This document shows, one piece after another, positions 53,147 through 61,949 of a DNA stretch of 64,000 nt. A program made the translations under genes and the position numbers. Origin of the DNA: Owenweeksia sp048267305 (GTDB lineage: Bacteria > Bacteroidota > Bacteroidia > Flavobacteriales > Schleiferiaceae); assembly GCA_048267305.1 (NCBI GenBank), contig JBLWXT010000006.1, forward strand, positions 130,634-194,633, read 5' to 3'. The notes below the pieces were generated by a model. It was not told where the DNA came from, made no database searches, and saw only the letters and a program-made list of their open reading frames with translations. Every line of letters begins with the position of its first letter. The first letter of the stretch is position 1.

Positions 53147-54229
53147 GTGCTGAAAATCATTGACAGATATATCATCGTTAAATTTCTGGGGACTTTCTTC
53201 CTGGTGATTACCCTCATTTTGGCCATTGCCATTGTATTTGATATCTCTGAAAAGATTGACAACTTTATTACCAAAGGGGCCTCTGCCAAAGAGATACTAC
53301 TGGACTACTACGTAAACTTTGTGGTGTATTATGGCAACCTTTTCAGCTCCATGATTGTGTTTATCGCCACCATCTTCTTTACATCCAGGATGACCGCCAA
53401 CACGGAGATTGTAGCCATACTCACGGGTGGGGTAAGCTTTAGGCGTATGATGTGGCCCTACTTTATTGCGGCTACCATTTTGGCCAGTATTAGTTACGGC
53501 CTCGGCCACTACATTATTCCAAAAACCAATGTTACAAGGCTCAAGTTTCAAAAAACCTATATAGATCGGGAGACGGATGACCGCTTTAAAAATATTCACC
53601 GTCAGATAAAAGAAGGCCATATTATTTACTTTGAAAACTATAATGGCGATCGTCAATCGGGCTACCATTTCACTTATGAGGTATTTAAAAATAACAACCT
53701 CATAAGTAAGCTCAAATCCGATTTCATAAGGCTCGACACAACTACCGGAAAATGGATTCTGGACAACTATGTAGTAAGAACTATTGACGAAAATGGCGAT
53801 GAGCATTTGACTTCGGGCCGCACAATAGATACGGTTTTTGACTTTAAAGCCGATGAGATTGTACCAAAGCTCTATACCATAGAAATGATGCCTACGCCTG
53901 AACTTAATGAGTTTATTGAAGCCGAGCGAATTCGTGGTTCAGAAAACATGAACTACTACCTTATTGAAAAGTATAAGCGTACATCATGGCCGGTTTCCAC
54001 CTACATTCTGGTACTTATAGGGGTGAGCATTGCATCTAAGAAAACACGTGGTGGACTGGGATTAAACATTGCCATTGGTTTGGCGGCCTGTGTGGCCTAT
54101 ATCTTCTTTATGCAGATTAGCACCACCTTTGCCACCCTTGGTAACTTCTCGCCACTTATGGCCGTTTGGCTGCCCAATATTGTGTTTTCGTTTATAGCTA
54201 TTTACCTCTATTACATTGCACCCAAGTAA
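53147..54229 (+). CDS. LptF/LptG family permease (YjgP/YjgQ)
   Basis: The 360-residue inner-membrane protein has about six helices, in two groups around residues 12-110 and 275-355, and a periplasmic beta-jellyroll-like region between them. Conserved pieces are DRYIIVKFLGTFFLV and STTFATLGNFSPLMAVWLPN. In LPS transport LptF and LptG extract lipopolysaccharide with the ATPase LptB. The start is GTG at 53147, chosen for the typical N-terminus. Which of LptF and LptG it represents is not resolved. Its 3' end overlaps the transporter gene by 14 bases. Confidence 0.9.
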   Translation: MLKIIDRYIIVKFLGTFFLVITLILAIAIVFDISEKIDNFITKGASAKEILLDYYVNFVVYYGNLFSSMIVFIATIFFTSRMTANTEIVAILTGGVSFRRMMWPYFIAATILASISYGLGHYIIPKTNVTRLKFQKTYIDRETDDRFKNIHRQIKEGHIIYFENYNGDRQSGYHFTYEVFKNNNLISKLKSDFIRLDTTTGKWILDNYVVRTIDENGDEHLTSGRTIDTVFDFKADEIVPKLYTIEMMPTPELNEFIEAERIRGSENMNYYLIEKYKRTSWPVSTYILVLIGVSIASKKTRGGLGLNIAIGLAACVAYIFFMQISTTFATLGNFSPLMAVWLPNIVFSFIAIYLYYIAPK

Positions 54230-55136
54230 TACTTCTTCCTATTTTAAACTACACTTGGTAGTACTAATTTGGGGTTTTACAGCCATACTTGGCGCCCTGA
54301 TCAGTATTGATGCCATTCCTTTGGTTTGGCACCGGATGTGGATGGCGGCCGGATTTATTTTCCTCTACCTTATTGCCACTAAACGAACAGATTTCAACAT
54401 TGATAAACAGGCCTGGAAAATAATATTGGCCGGAGTACTAATAGCCGCCCACTGGATTACCTTCTTCCACTCCATCAAAATCTCCAACGTGTCCGTAACG
54501 CTGGCTTGTGTGTCCACAGGAGCATTTTTTGGATCCCTAATTGAGCCCATAGTATATCGCAGAAAAATTGATATTATAGAAATTGTACTCGGACTAATGG
54601 TAGTGGGAGGCCTGTATCTCATCTTCAGATTTGAGGGCGACTATACAGCCGGCATTATCGTGGGCCTTATCAGTGCTTTTTTAGCAGCTTGTTTTTCGGT
54701 ACTCAATAGCAAACTGGTAAAGGGAAACACGCCTTTTCGCATTACCTTTTTAGAAATGCTTGGTGGTTGGCTGGCCATATCCGTATATGGTATTTACAGT
54801 ATTATCACTGGTGGCATGCAACTTTCTCAATTCGCTTTAAGCGGAATGGATTGGGTTTATTTAATTGTGCTCGGAAGCATTTGTACGGCTTATGCGTTTA
54901 TTGAATCTGTGGCTGTGATGAAACATCTCTCCTCCTACACCGTGCTGCTTACCACGAATTTAGAGCCTGTTTATGGCATTCTACTCGCCCTGCTCATTTT
55001 TGGCGACAGCGAAAAAATGAACCCCTATTTTTATGTAGGTGCGGCCATTATACTTTCTACTGTGGTGTTGGATGCTTTTATAAAGAGAAGAAGAAAGAGG
55101 AAGTTAGAGACTATAAACTCCAACACAAGAAACTGA
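54216..55136 (+). CDS. EamA/DMT family transporter
   Basis: The 306-residue protein has ten predicted membrane helices made of two EamA repeats (about 10-140 and 150-290). It begins LVVLIWGFTAILGALI and ends with a positively charged tail (KRRRKRKLE). DMT transporters export small metabolites or amino acids; the substrate is unknown. Translation starts at TTG 54216, overlapping the permease gene by 14 bases; the next in-frame ATG would remove the first helix. It precedes accA. Confidence 0.88.
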   Translation: MHPSNTSSYFKLHLVVLIWGFTAILGALISIDAIPLVWHRMWMAAGFIFLYLIATKRTDFNIDKQAWKIILAGVLIAAHWITFFHSIKISNVSVTLACVSTGAFFGSLIEPIVYRRKIDIIEIVLGLMVVGGLYLIFRFEGDYTAGIIVGLISAFLAACFSVLNSKLVKGNTPFRITFLEMLGGWLAISVYGIYSIITGGMQLSQFALSGMDWVYLIVLGSICTAYAFIESVAVMKHLSSYTVLLTTNLEPVYGILLALLIFGDSEKMNPYFYVGAAIILSTVVLDAFIKRRRKRKLETINSNTRN

Positions 55137-55207
55137 TTTTTTGCGATCAGCGAACTGTCCTATTTGCAAACTGCTTACCTTGCGCCTCATTTTCTGAAAA
55201 ACATTAT

Positions 55208-56161
55208 ATGGATTATCTGGACTTTGAACAGCCGATACAAGAGCTGGAAGAGCAATTGGAGAAAACCAAAAACCTGGAGAATGAAACTCAGGTGGACATG
55301 GGGAAAACCATCAAGGAGATTGAGAAAAAACTAGCCAATACCCGAAAGGATATTTACAAGCACTTAACGCCATGGCAGCGCGTACAGCTGAGCCGCCATC
55401 CACAGCGACCATACACCTTGGCCTACATACAGGCAATGACGGATGGTAACTTTTTGGAATTACATGGCGACCGTGGTGTAAAGGACGACAAAGCCATGGT
55501 TGGCGGATGGGGTAAGCTTAATGGTAAATCAATGATGTTTATTGGTCAGCAAAAAGGTGTAAACACCAAGATGCGCCAGTATCGCAACTTTGGCATGGCC
55601 AACCCCGAAGGGTATCGCAAGGCTTTACGCCTTATGAAAATGGCGGAAAAATTTAACCGACCTATTGTAACTCTTATTGATACTCCGGGAGCTTTCCCCG
55701 GGCTGGAAGCTGAGGAACGTGGACAAGGCGAAGCCATTGCCCGCAACCTGCTGGAAATGGCAACTCTTACTGTTCCTGTTATTTGTATCGTTATTGGTGA
55801 AGGTGCCTCCGGAGGTGCATTGGGCATTGGTATTGGCGATAAAGTACTGATGCTTGAAAACTCATGGTACTCGGTAATATCTCCTGAAAACTGCTCCACC
55901 ATTTTGTGGCGCACCTGGGACTATAAAGAGCAAGCTGCTGCTGCCCTTAAACTTACCGCTGATGACATGCTGAAAAACAAGCTTATTGACGGTATTATCA
56001 AGGAACCCGCAGGTGGCGCCCATACCAATCCTGATGAGATGTTTCAGATTGTAAAATCTGAAATATTAAAGCACCTTGAAAAACTTGAAGCCATTGATAG
56101 CGAAAAGCTGGTTTCAAGCAGAATTAATAAGTTTAGCAAGATGGGAGCCTATAAAGAATAA
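55208..56161 (+). CDS. accA: Acetyl-CoA carboxylase carboxyltransferase subunit alpha
   Basis: AccA with AccD transfers carboxyl from biotin to acetyl-CoA, the first step of fatty acid synthesis. The 317-residue protein has the standard sequence: the N-terminal helix (FEQPIQELEEQLE), LHGDRGVKDDKAMVGGWG, the oxyanion region IGEGASGGALGIG, and HTNPDEMF near the C-terminus. The length is the family norm. It is separated from the EamA gene by 71 bases. A strong hairpin terminator follows. Confidence 0.97.
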   Translation: MDYLDFEQPIQELEEQLEKTKNLENETQVDMGKTIKEIEKKLANTRKDIYKHLTPWQRVQLSRHPQRPYTLAYIQAMTDGNFLELHGDRGVKDDKAMVGGWGKLNGKSMMFIGQQKGVNTKMRQYRNFGMANPEGYRKALRLMKMAEKFNRPIVTLIDTPGAFPGLEAEERGQGEAIARNLLEMATLTVPVICIVIGEGASGGALGIGIGDKVLMLENSWYSVISPENCSTILWRTWDYKEQAAAALKLTADDMLKNKLIDGIIKEPAGGAHTNPDEMFQIVKSEILKHLEKLEAIDSEKLVSSRINKFSKMGAYKE

Positions 56162-56180
56162 GCACTCAGATACACTATAT

Positions 56181-56218
56181 AAAAAAGGGGATTCAAAATA
56201 TTTTGAATCCCCTTTTTT
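56181..56218. terminator. Bidirectional terminator between accA and the endonuclease gene
   Basis: GGGGATTCAAAA (56187-56198) pairs perfectly with TTTTGAATCCCC (56201-56212). Runs of A before and T after give both strands a U tract. It serves accA on the plus strand and the convergent T9SS endonuclease gene on the minus strand. Confidence 0.88.
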
Positions 56219-56239
56219 AGTTAAAAATCGATTGTTTTA

Positions 56240-57862
56240 CTAGTAAACCACAATCTTGGTTCTGCCAATTTCACCCGATTTACCCATAACAGAAAGCAGG
56301 TAAAAACCAGCTGGCTCCTTGCTTAAATCTATTTGGGCATTATCATTTAGATATACTTCCTTAGCAGCACCAGCAACATTTGAAATCCAAACTCTTTCCA
56401 CATCCTGAGTGCTGATGTTTATCGTGAGATAATCATTTACCGGGTTTGGGTAAACATATAAAGCCGCTTTATTTAACTCTCTTAAACCAATAGACCGCCC
56501 GGATGCTATGGGCGTACTCACTGATGTTGTTCCTGAAATATCCACATCAAAATCTAAGGTAGCCGGAAAAACCACCGAGGAGTTAAAGGAAATAGTAATG
56601 GCCTTTTCAGCCTGCGGTGCCAGGGCTATACTCCCCGGGTTTCCTCCCACAAAGCCTAAGCTAGCATCGCTAAGGCTGAAATTTGTAAGATTCAAAGGCT
56701 GATTCCCATCATTGTACACCACATAATCATAGGTATAGCTAGCAGTGCCCTGAGCCAGTTTTATGGTATCATCAGAAACGTAAAGGTTTTTTACAGCAGC
56801 AGGCGCGGCATTTGTAACTAAAGAAGTGATACGCTCAGCAAACTGAGGATAATCCACAAAGGGATTTCGGTTTCCCTGTACGGCAGCAATGTCATCATTC
56901 CGCTTTTCGTCAGTTGGGGTAGGAGGAAATTGGTTGTGCCAGCTTCTTAAAATCCCTTCCTGACTTTGAAAGAAGCTGCTATAGTCCTGATATCTCAATA
57001 CAAAGTACATCATGGAACGGGCAGTTGCACCTTTCTGTGCATCGCGCGGTTCAAATTTCCCACCACCACTTTTAGATCCTCCCTGGTTCCAACTAGGGCT
57101 GCTCACTACCCCAAAAGGATCATTACCTCGCTGACTATTACTGGAGTTAGTGGTTGGGTATAAATGATGAATATCACTTTTCATCGGCTCATTGCTATTA
57201 AACTTGCCCTGCGGATAAGTATGCTCAGTATTAAATTGCGGACTTCCATTTTGCGCTGCACTGCGATTGGCATATCCCGTAATAACGGTACCTGTATAAA
57301 TGCACTCTAATGTATTTACAGAAGCCGCCTGTCCGTTGGTCTTTTTATTATCAATCGTCATAAACATATTATCGCGGGCTGTATTATAACCCAGCGAAGT
57401 ATAACCCTGCCCTATACGGGCCTTCAGGGCTGCCTTTAATGCGGCTTCACTTTTATTCTCAGAAGTGCTGTAGTAGGCATTGGAGTAAGTTCCCTGCCCC
57501 ATCAGCACTACGGGAATATGCCCAAATCCTGAATTGGTTTTAACAACCAGAGCCATTTCATGAAAAATATTGTGCTCCGGCAAAAAGCTTACCTGCACCG
57601 TATGTGTATCTCCCGGCTGCACAGTAAAAGCGGTATCACTCAATGTAAAAGGTGCGTCTCCATATATTTTAAAAAAATCTATGTCCAAAACTTCCATTGC
57701 AGAAAAGTTGGAATTGTACACCTTCAGAGGAAGCGTACTGGCCGTTAGCTCAGTTGTGGCTGGGAAATTTAAGGTATCATCAACTACAGCTAAATTCTGA
57801 GCTTCCAGCGAAAGGGAAAACAGCATTACAGAAAGGGTACTAAAAAGTAAGTTTTTCATCAT
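56240..57862 (-). CDS. Secreted endonuclease I family protein with T9SS sorting domain
   Basis: The 540-residue protein has a signal peptide (ending LEAQN), an N-terminal Ig-like module (about 22-130), an endonuclease I domain with NTEHTYPQGKF and SDIHHLYPTTNSSNSQRGND (the His-Pro and Asn-rich core), a second Ig-like module around 360-450 and a T9SS sorting domain (VYPNPVNDYL). It would degrade extracellular DNA, releasing phosphate and nucleosides. The domain order is normal for Bacteroidota. The stop of the upstream lipoprotein gene overlaps its ATG by four bases. Confidence 0.9.
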   Translation of the reverse strand: MMKNLLFSTLSVMLFSLSLEAQNLAVVDDTLNFPATTELTASTLPLKVYNSNFSAMEVLDIDFFKIYGDAPFTLSDTAFTVQPGDTHTVQVSFLPEHNIFHEMALVVKTNSGFGHIPVVLMGQGTYSNAYYSTSENKSEAALKAALKARIGQGYTSLGYNTARDNMFMTIDNKKTNGQAASVNTLECIYTGTVITGYANRSAAQNGSPQFNTEHTYPQGKFNSNEPMKSDIHHLYPTTNSSNSQRGNDPFGVVSSPSWNQGGSKSGGGKFEPRDAQKGATARSMMYFVLRYQDYSSFFQSQEGILRSWHNQFPPTPTDEKRNDDIAAVQGNRNPFVDYPQFAERITSLVTNAAPAAVKNLYVSDDTIKLAQGTASYTYDYVVYNDGNQPLNLTNFSLSDASLGFVGGNPGSIALAPQAEKAITISFNSSVVFPATLDFDVDISGTTSVSTPIASGRSIGLRELNKAALYVYPNPVNDYLTINISTQDVERVWISNVAGAAKEVYLNDNAQIDLSKEPAGFYLLSVMGKSGEIGRTKIVVY

Positions 57863-59136
57863 TTGTTATATACTAGTTCTATTTGACGGATGGTATCATT
57901 AGCTGCCATTACCACATAAGGCGACTGTCCCTTTGCGGAAATCAACACGTTCTTTCCATTGGCAAAATATGTATCACCACTCAAGGCATCATATTCCATA
58001 TCCGCGGCAGCAAAGCTATAAAGTACGGAAGGTATTTGAGGTAAGTGCGGATTAAATCTAAATATTTTGTTTTCCGTGGAAATCAGAAACTCATTATCCG
58101 AAATCCGCAACAAGGATAAAGGCGTGGCTCCTGATATTCGGCCATACTCCGTAAATTGATTCGCAAGCGTGTTATAGCTTCCTATTACCGCATCCCCATT
58201 TTTGGGGTATGTAAGCACAAAAGTATTTTGGCCTGCATACGCAATATCCGCCACCCTGCCTGATATACTTATCTGCTTTTGAATAGATCCATTCTGGGGA
58301 TTCATCAAAAACAGTTTAAATGTATTCTTGCCATCCTCCTGCGCTGAAAGCAAAAAACCAGGCTCAGCAATACAAGCTCTTTGGGGAACATAGCCCGAAG
58401 AAACATTGTAGGATCTGCCGATAGAGCCATCTGCATTATATGCCCTTATTCTGCCCTTGTTTTCCAAAACATAAATAAATTTATCGTGACTAAAAGCCTG
58501 TTCGTATTGGCGGAGGCCAGGGTTAACCGGATTGTTTACTGTAAAAATCGGTGTTAGATTTTTAAATGAAAACCCGGTAAGTTTACCAGAACGTATAGGT
58601 GCTGTGGTAATGAATTGCTGAAAGGAATTAAACGCCAGATAAGGATAATCTCCATTCAATTGAATGTCCCGAATATCTCCAATACTATCGTAACTGGCGA
58701 TGGTGGCGCTACTCCCATCTCCCGAAAGGGCTAAAAAACCCTTAAACCTCAAAGGCAACTCGGTGTATCTTAATTCACTAAAATCACTACTCCTGTTTTC
58801 TCCGTTAAAGGCAAGTACACGTATTTCATACTTCCCGCTTTCCAGGTATCTATCAGTAAAGTACAACTCGTACTCACGTACACTTCCCTGCTGATAAACA
58901 AGGTGGTTAGCGATAGGTATTACCGTTGCTCCATCCATTAAATTGATAGAAATATGGCCATCACTTTTTGTAACATCCACGCTCAGCAACAGAGTATCCC
59001 TAAAGTCGTAGCTTCCACCACTTAGAGGGAATTTTATCTCCACTCTGGGATACACATCATTCTCCTTTTGGCAAGATGAAGTAGCCAGAAAGATTAGTCC
59101 AAATAGTGAATAAATAAGTGTTTGTAAACGTTTCAT
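57859..59136 (-). CDS. Lipoprotein of unknown function, predicted beta-propeller
   Basis: The 425-residue product is a lipoprotein (SSCQK, mature Cys22). An Ig-like beta domain (about 30-125) is followed by repeated strand patterns that suggest a beta-propeller. Examples are ISGRVADIAYAGQNTFVLTY and LLRISDNEFLISTENKIF. No enzyme motif was found. It overlaps the endonuclease gene by four bases and may assist its secretion or substrate capture, which is conjecture. It is divergent from dnaB. Confidence 0.7.
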   Translation of the reverse strand: MKRLQTLIYSLFGLIFLATSSCQKENDVYPRVEIKFPLSGGSYDFRDTLLLSVDVTKSDGHISINLMDGATVIPIANHLVYQQGSVREYELYFTDRYLESGKYEIRVLAFNGENRSSDFSELRYTELPLRFKGFLALSGDGSSATIASYDSIGDIRDIQLNGDYPYLAFNSFQQFITTAPIRSGKLTGFSFKNLTPIFTVNNPVNPGLRQYEQAFSHDKFIYVLENKGRIRAYNADGSIGRSYNVSSGYVPQRACIAEPGFLLSAQEDGKNTFKLFLMNPQNGSIQKQISISGRVADIAYAGQNTFVLTYPKNGDAVIGSYNTLANQFTEYGRISGATPLSLLRISDNEFLISTENKIFRFNPHLPQIPSVLYSFAAADMEYDALSGDTYFANGKNVLISAKGQSPYVVMAANDTIRQIELVYNK

Positions 59137-59152
59137 GCTTAGCTCAAGGTAT

Positions 59153-59160
59153 TAAATTTG
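59153..59160 (+). promoter_or_regulatory. Predicted -7 promoter box of dnaB
   Basis: TAAATTTG matches TAnnTTTG 40 bases before the dnaB ATG. The divergent gene has a near-match TACCTTG in the same gap. Confidence 0.5.
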
Positions 59161-59200
59161 ATGCCCTTTTCTTAAATAGCAACACGGGATAGCCTTTTAG

Positions 59201-60697
59201 ATGGAAAACACAGAAAATCAACCTTCAACGGGTTTCAAACGACAGAAGCGAAAAGTTATTGAACTTGAAAAAGGTCGCATACCACCACAAGCTGTAGAGT
59301 TTGAAGAAGCCATTTTAGGTGCCATACTTATTGATAACTCTGCCATTAATCAGGTTATTGATATTCTTAGTCCCGAAAGTTTTTACAAAGAAGAGCATAA
59401 ACTTATATATGGTGCTGTAAAAACCCTTTTTGGCGATAGCCAACCTGTAGATATTCTTACGGTGGCCAATCTTTTACGCAAAAATGGAGAACTTGATTCC
59501 GTAGGTGGAGAGTATTATCTAATACAACTTAGCCAGAAGGTTTCCTCTGCTGCTCACTCGGAGTTCCATGCTCGTATTATTGTACAAAAGTTTATACAGC
59601 GCGAAATGATTCGTGTGGCCGGTGATATCATCACTAAGGCCTTTGATGAATCTACCGATGTATTTGATTTGCTGGATCAGGCAGAACAGGATCTGTTTGA
59701 AGTAGCCCATGGTAATATTGTAAAGAATTACGAATCGGCCAGTGATCTTATTAAGGAGGCAATTCATAAAATTCAGGAGATATCTAAGCAAGAGGGCTTA
59801 AGTGGTGTTCCTTCCGGTTTCACTAAAGTGGATAGGGTAACATCAGGCTGGCAATCTTCCGATTTGGTTATTCTGGCTGCTCGTCCGGGTATGGGTAAAA
59901 CAGCCTTTGTGCTATCCATGGCCCGAAATATGGCTGTAGATCACAACAGGCCTGTGGCGGTATTCTCTCTGGAGATGTCCTCCGTACAGTTGATTACACG
60001 TCTTATTTCCAGTGAAACAGGTCTGTCGTCAGAAAAATTAAGAAAAGGCAGCCTTGATGACCATGAGTGGCAACAGCTGCTTACCAAGGTTAAAAACCTG
60101 GAAAAGGCGCCCCTGTTTATTGATGACACCCCGGCCCTGAGTGTATTTGACCTTAGAGCCAAATGCCGCAGGCTGGTAGCCCAACACGGAGTTAAACTCA
60201 TTGTAATTGATTACTTGCAGTTGATGACCGTTGGAGGTCAAGGCAAGGGAAGTGGAAACCGTGAACAAGAAATCAGTACTATTTCCCGTTCGTTAAAAAG
60301 TATTGCCAAGGAACTTGCCATACCGGTAATTGCACTATCGCAGCTTAGCCGTGCCGTTGAAACAAGGGGTGGTAACAAGCGTCCTTTACTTTCCGATCTT
60401 CGTGAATCGGGTGCAATTGAGCAGGATGCGGATATTGTATCGTTTATTTACCGTCCTGAATATTATGAAATAACAGAATGGGAAGATGGCTCGCCATCTG
60501 AAGGACAGGCTGAGTTTATTATAGCCAAACACCGTAATGGTGGCTTGGAAAATGTTAGATTGAGGTTCCAGGGTAAATTGGCGAAATTCTCTGACCTTGA
60601 GGAAAATGATAACTTCGAACCCATTGTGCTGGAATCCAAAATGAATACCGGCAGCTTTTTAGATCAAGACGATAATTATGACGAAGATCCATTTTAG
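59201..60697 (+). CDS. dnaB: Replicative DNA helicase
   Basis: DnaB unwinds DNA ahead of the replication fork. The 498-residue protein has the N-terminal primase-interacting helical domain (about 25-130, QAVEFEEAILGAI) and the RecA-like domain with Walker A ARPGMGKTAF (about 227-236), Walker B LIVIDYLQLM and the SQLSRAVETR arginine region. The C-terminal tail is acidic (QDDNYDEDPF). There is no intein. It overlaps the following gene by 20 bases. Confidence 0.97.
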   Translation: MENTENQPSTGFKRQKRKVIELEKGRIPPQAVEFEEAILGAILIDNSAINQVIDILSPESFYKEEHKLIYGAVKTLFGDSQPVDILTVANLLRKNGELDSVGGEYYLIQLSQKVSSAAHSEFHARIIVQKFIQREMIRVAGDIITKAFDESTDVFDLLDQAEQDLFEVAHGNIVKNYESASDLIKEAIHKIQEISKQEGLSGVPSGFTKVDRVTSGWQSSDLVILAARPGMGKTAFVLSMARNMAVDHNRPVAVFSLEMSSVQLITRLISSETGLSSEKLRKGSLDDHEWQQLLTKVKNLEKAPLFIDDTPALSVFDLRAKCRRLVAQHGVKLIVIDYLQLMTVGGQGKGSGNREQEISTISRSLKSIAKELAIPVIALSQLSRAVETRGGNKRPLLSDLRESGAIEQDADIVSFIYRPEYYEITEWEDGSPSEGQAEFIIAKHRNGGLENVRLRFQGKLAKFSDLEENDNFEPIVLESKMNTGSFLDQDDNYDEDPF

Positions 60698-61949
60698 ACT
60701 ACTTTCTTTAGCCCTGCTTATTATTTTTTCCATCGGGATAAAAGCCAACCAGCTTTTAATACCAATGGACGAAGAGGGGCAAACCAATCACCTAAAGGCT
60801 TATGGAATTGCATACTGGGTGTTGGAAAAAGATGTTGAAATGGAGTGGCTGCTCAATTACCGCGGAGGTAGTTTTTTACTTCCATACGATGAGTCCTTCA
60901 AGATTGAGTGTCAAATTCGAAACGTTTCCTTTGAGGTTATTTCAGATGCTCAGGCCATAGAAATTAAAAGACAGATAAGTAGTCCGGCAGTAAACATGGA
61001 AGTGGTGAAGCTGCAAAAAGTACCGAAAATAGCAGTGTACTCTCCCAAAACCAATATGCCCTGGGATGATGCCGTAACATTGGTACTCACCTATGCTGAG
61101 ATTCCCTATGATCTTATTTATGATCAGGAGGTGCTGGATGACTTACTTCCCCGTTATGATTGGCTACACCTCCACCATGAAGACTTTACCGGCCAATATG
61201 GTAAGTTTTACTATGCTTTCAGAAATGCCCCCTGGTATATTCAACAAAAAAAGGAGGCTGAGAGTGAAGCGGCCCGTATGGGCTTCAATAAGGTAAGTGA
61301 GCAAAAACTGGCCGTAGCCCAAAAAATCAAGGAATACCTTGTGGGAGGGGGCTTCTTGTTTGCCATGTGCTCCGCAACTGATAGTTATGATATTTCTCTC
61401 GCAGCAGCGGGTGTGGATATTTGTGAGCCCATGTTTGATGGCGACCCGGCAGAGCCTAACTATCAAAATAAAATTGATTACCAGCAAACCTTAGCATTTA
61501 AGAACTTCACCCTTGTTCAGGATCCTAACCGTTATGAATTCTCCGATATTGATGTTACCGAAACCCGCAAGGTAGAAGCAGCCAAGGATTATTTCAGCCT
61601 TTTTGAATTTTCCGCCAAGTGGGATGTGGTACCAACTATGCTTTGCCAAAATCATACTCAAATAGTAAAAGGCTTTATGGGACAAACCACAGCCTTTCGC
61701 AAGAGTTTAATAAAATCGGATGTCCTTATTATGGGAGAGCTAAAATCAGCTGACGAGGCTCGCTATATTCATGGTGAATTGGGCAAAGGCACCTGGACAT
61801 TTTATGGAGGTCATGATCCTGAAGATTATCAGCACCGTGTGGGAGATCCTAAAACAGAATTAGAATTGTATCCTAATTCACCGGGCTACCGCTTGATTCT
61901 AAACAACATTTTGTTTCCTGCCGCTAAAAAGCAAAAACAGAAGACCTAG
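60678..61949 (+). CDS. Exported conserved protein of Bacteroidota, sometimes named asparagine synthetase B
   Basis: The 423-residue protein has a signal peptide (about 1-24, ending IKANQ), so the cytosolic AsnB name is misleading. There is no Cys2 for glutamine hydrolysis and no ATP pyrophosphatase loop. Motifs include NQLLIPMDEEGQTNHLKAYG and FYGGHDPEDYQHRVGDP, the latter reminiscent of glutamine-amidotransferase-like folds (GGHDPE). The function is unknown. It starts inside the last 20 bases of dnaB, and its stop shares a CTAG with the convergent porin gene. Confidence 0.75.
   Translation: MTKIHFRLLSLALLIIFSIGIKANQLLIPMDEEGQTNHLKAYGIAYWVLEKDVEMEWLLNYRGGSFLLPYDESFKIECQIRNVSFEVISDAQAIEIKRQISSPAVNMEVVKLQKVPKIAVYSPKTNMPWDDAVTLVLTYAEIPYDLIYDQEVLDDLLPRYDWLHLHHEDFTGQYGKFYYAFRNAPWYIQQKKEAESEAARMGFNKVSEQKLAVAQKIKEYLVGGGFLFAMCSATDSYDISLAAAGVDICEPMFDGDPAEPNYQNKIDYQQTLAFKNFTLVQDPNRYEFSDIDVTETRKVEAAKDYFSLFEFSAKWDVVPTMLCQNHTQIVKGFMGQTTAFRKSLIKSDVLIMGELKSADEARYIHGELGKGTWTFYGGHDPEDYQHRVGDPKTELELYPNSPGYRLILNNILFPAAKKQKQKT

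Noticed and set aside
53297..53806. 169-codon minus-strand open frame inside the LptF/G-type permease gene
   Set aside because: Low-complexity hydrophobic shadow of the real gene with no ribosome site or family match.
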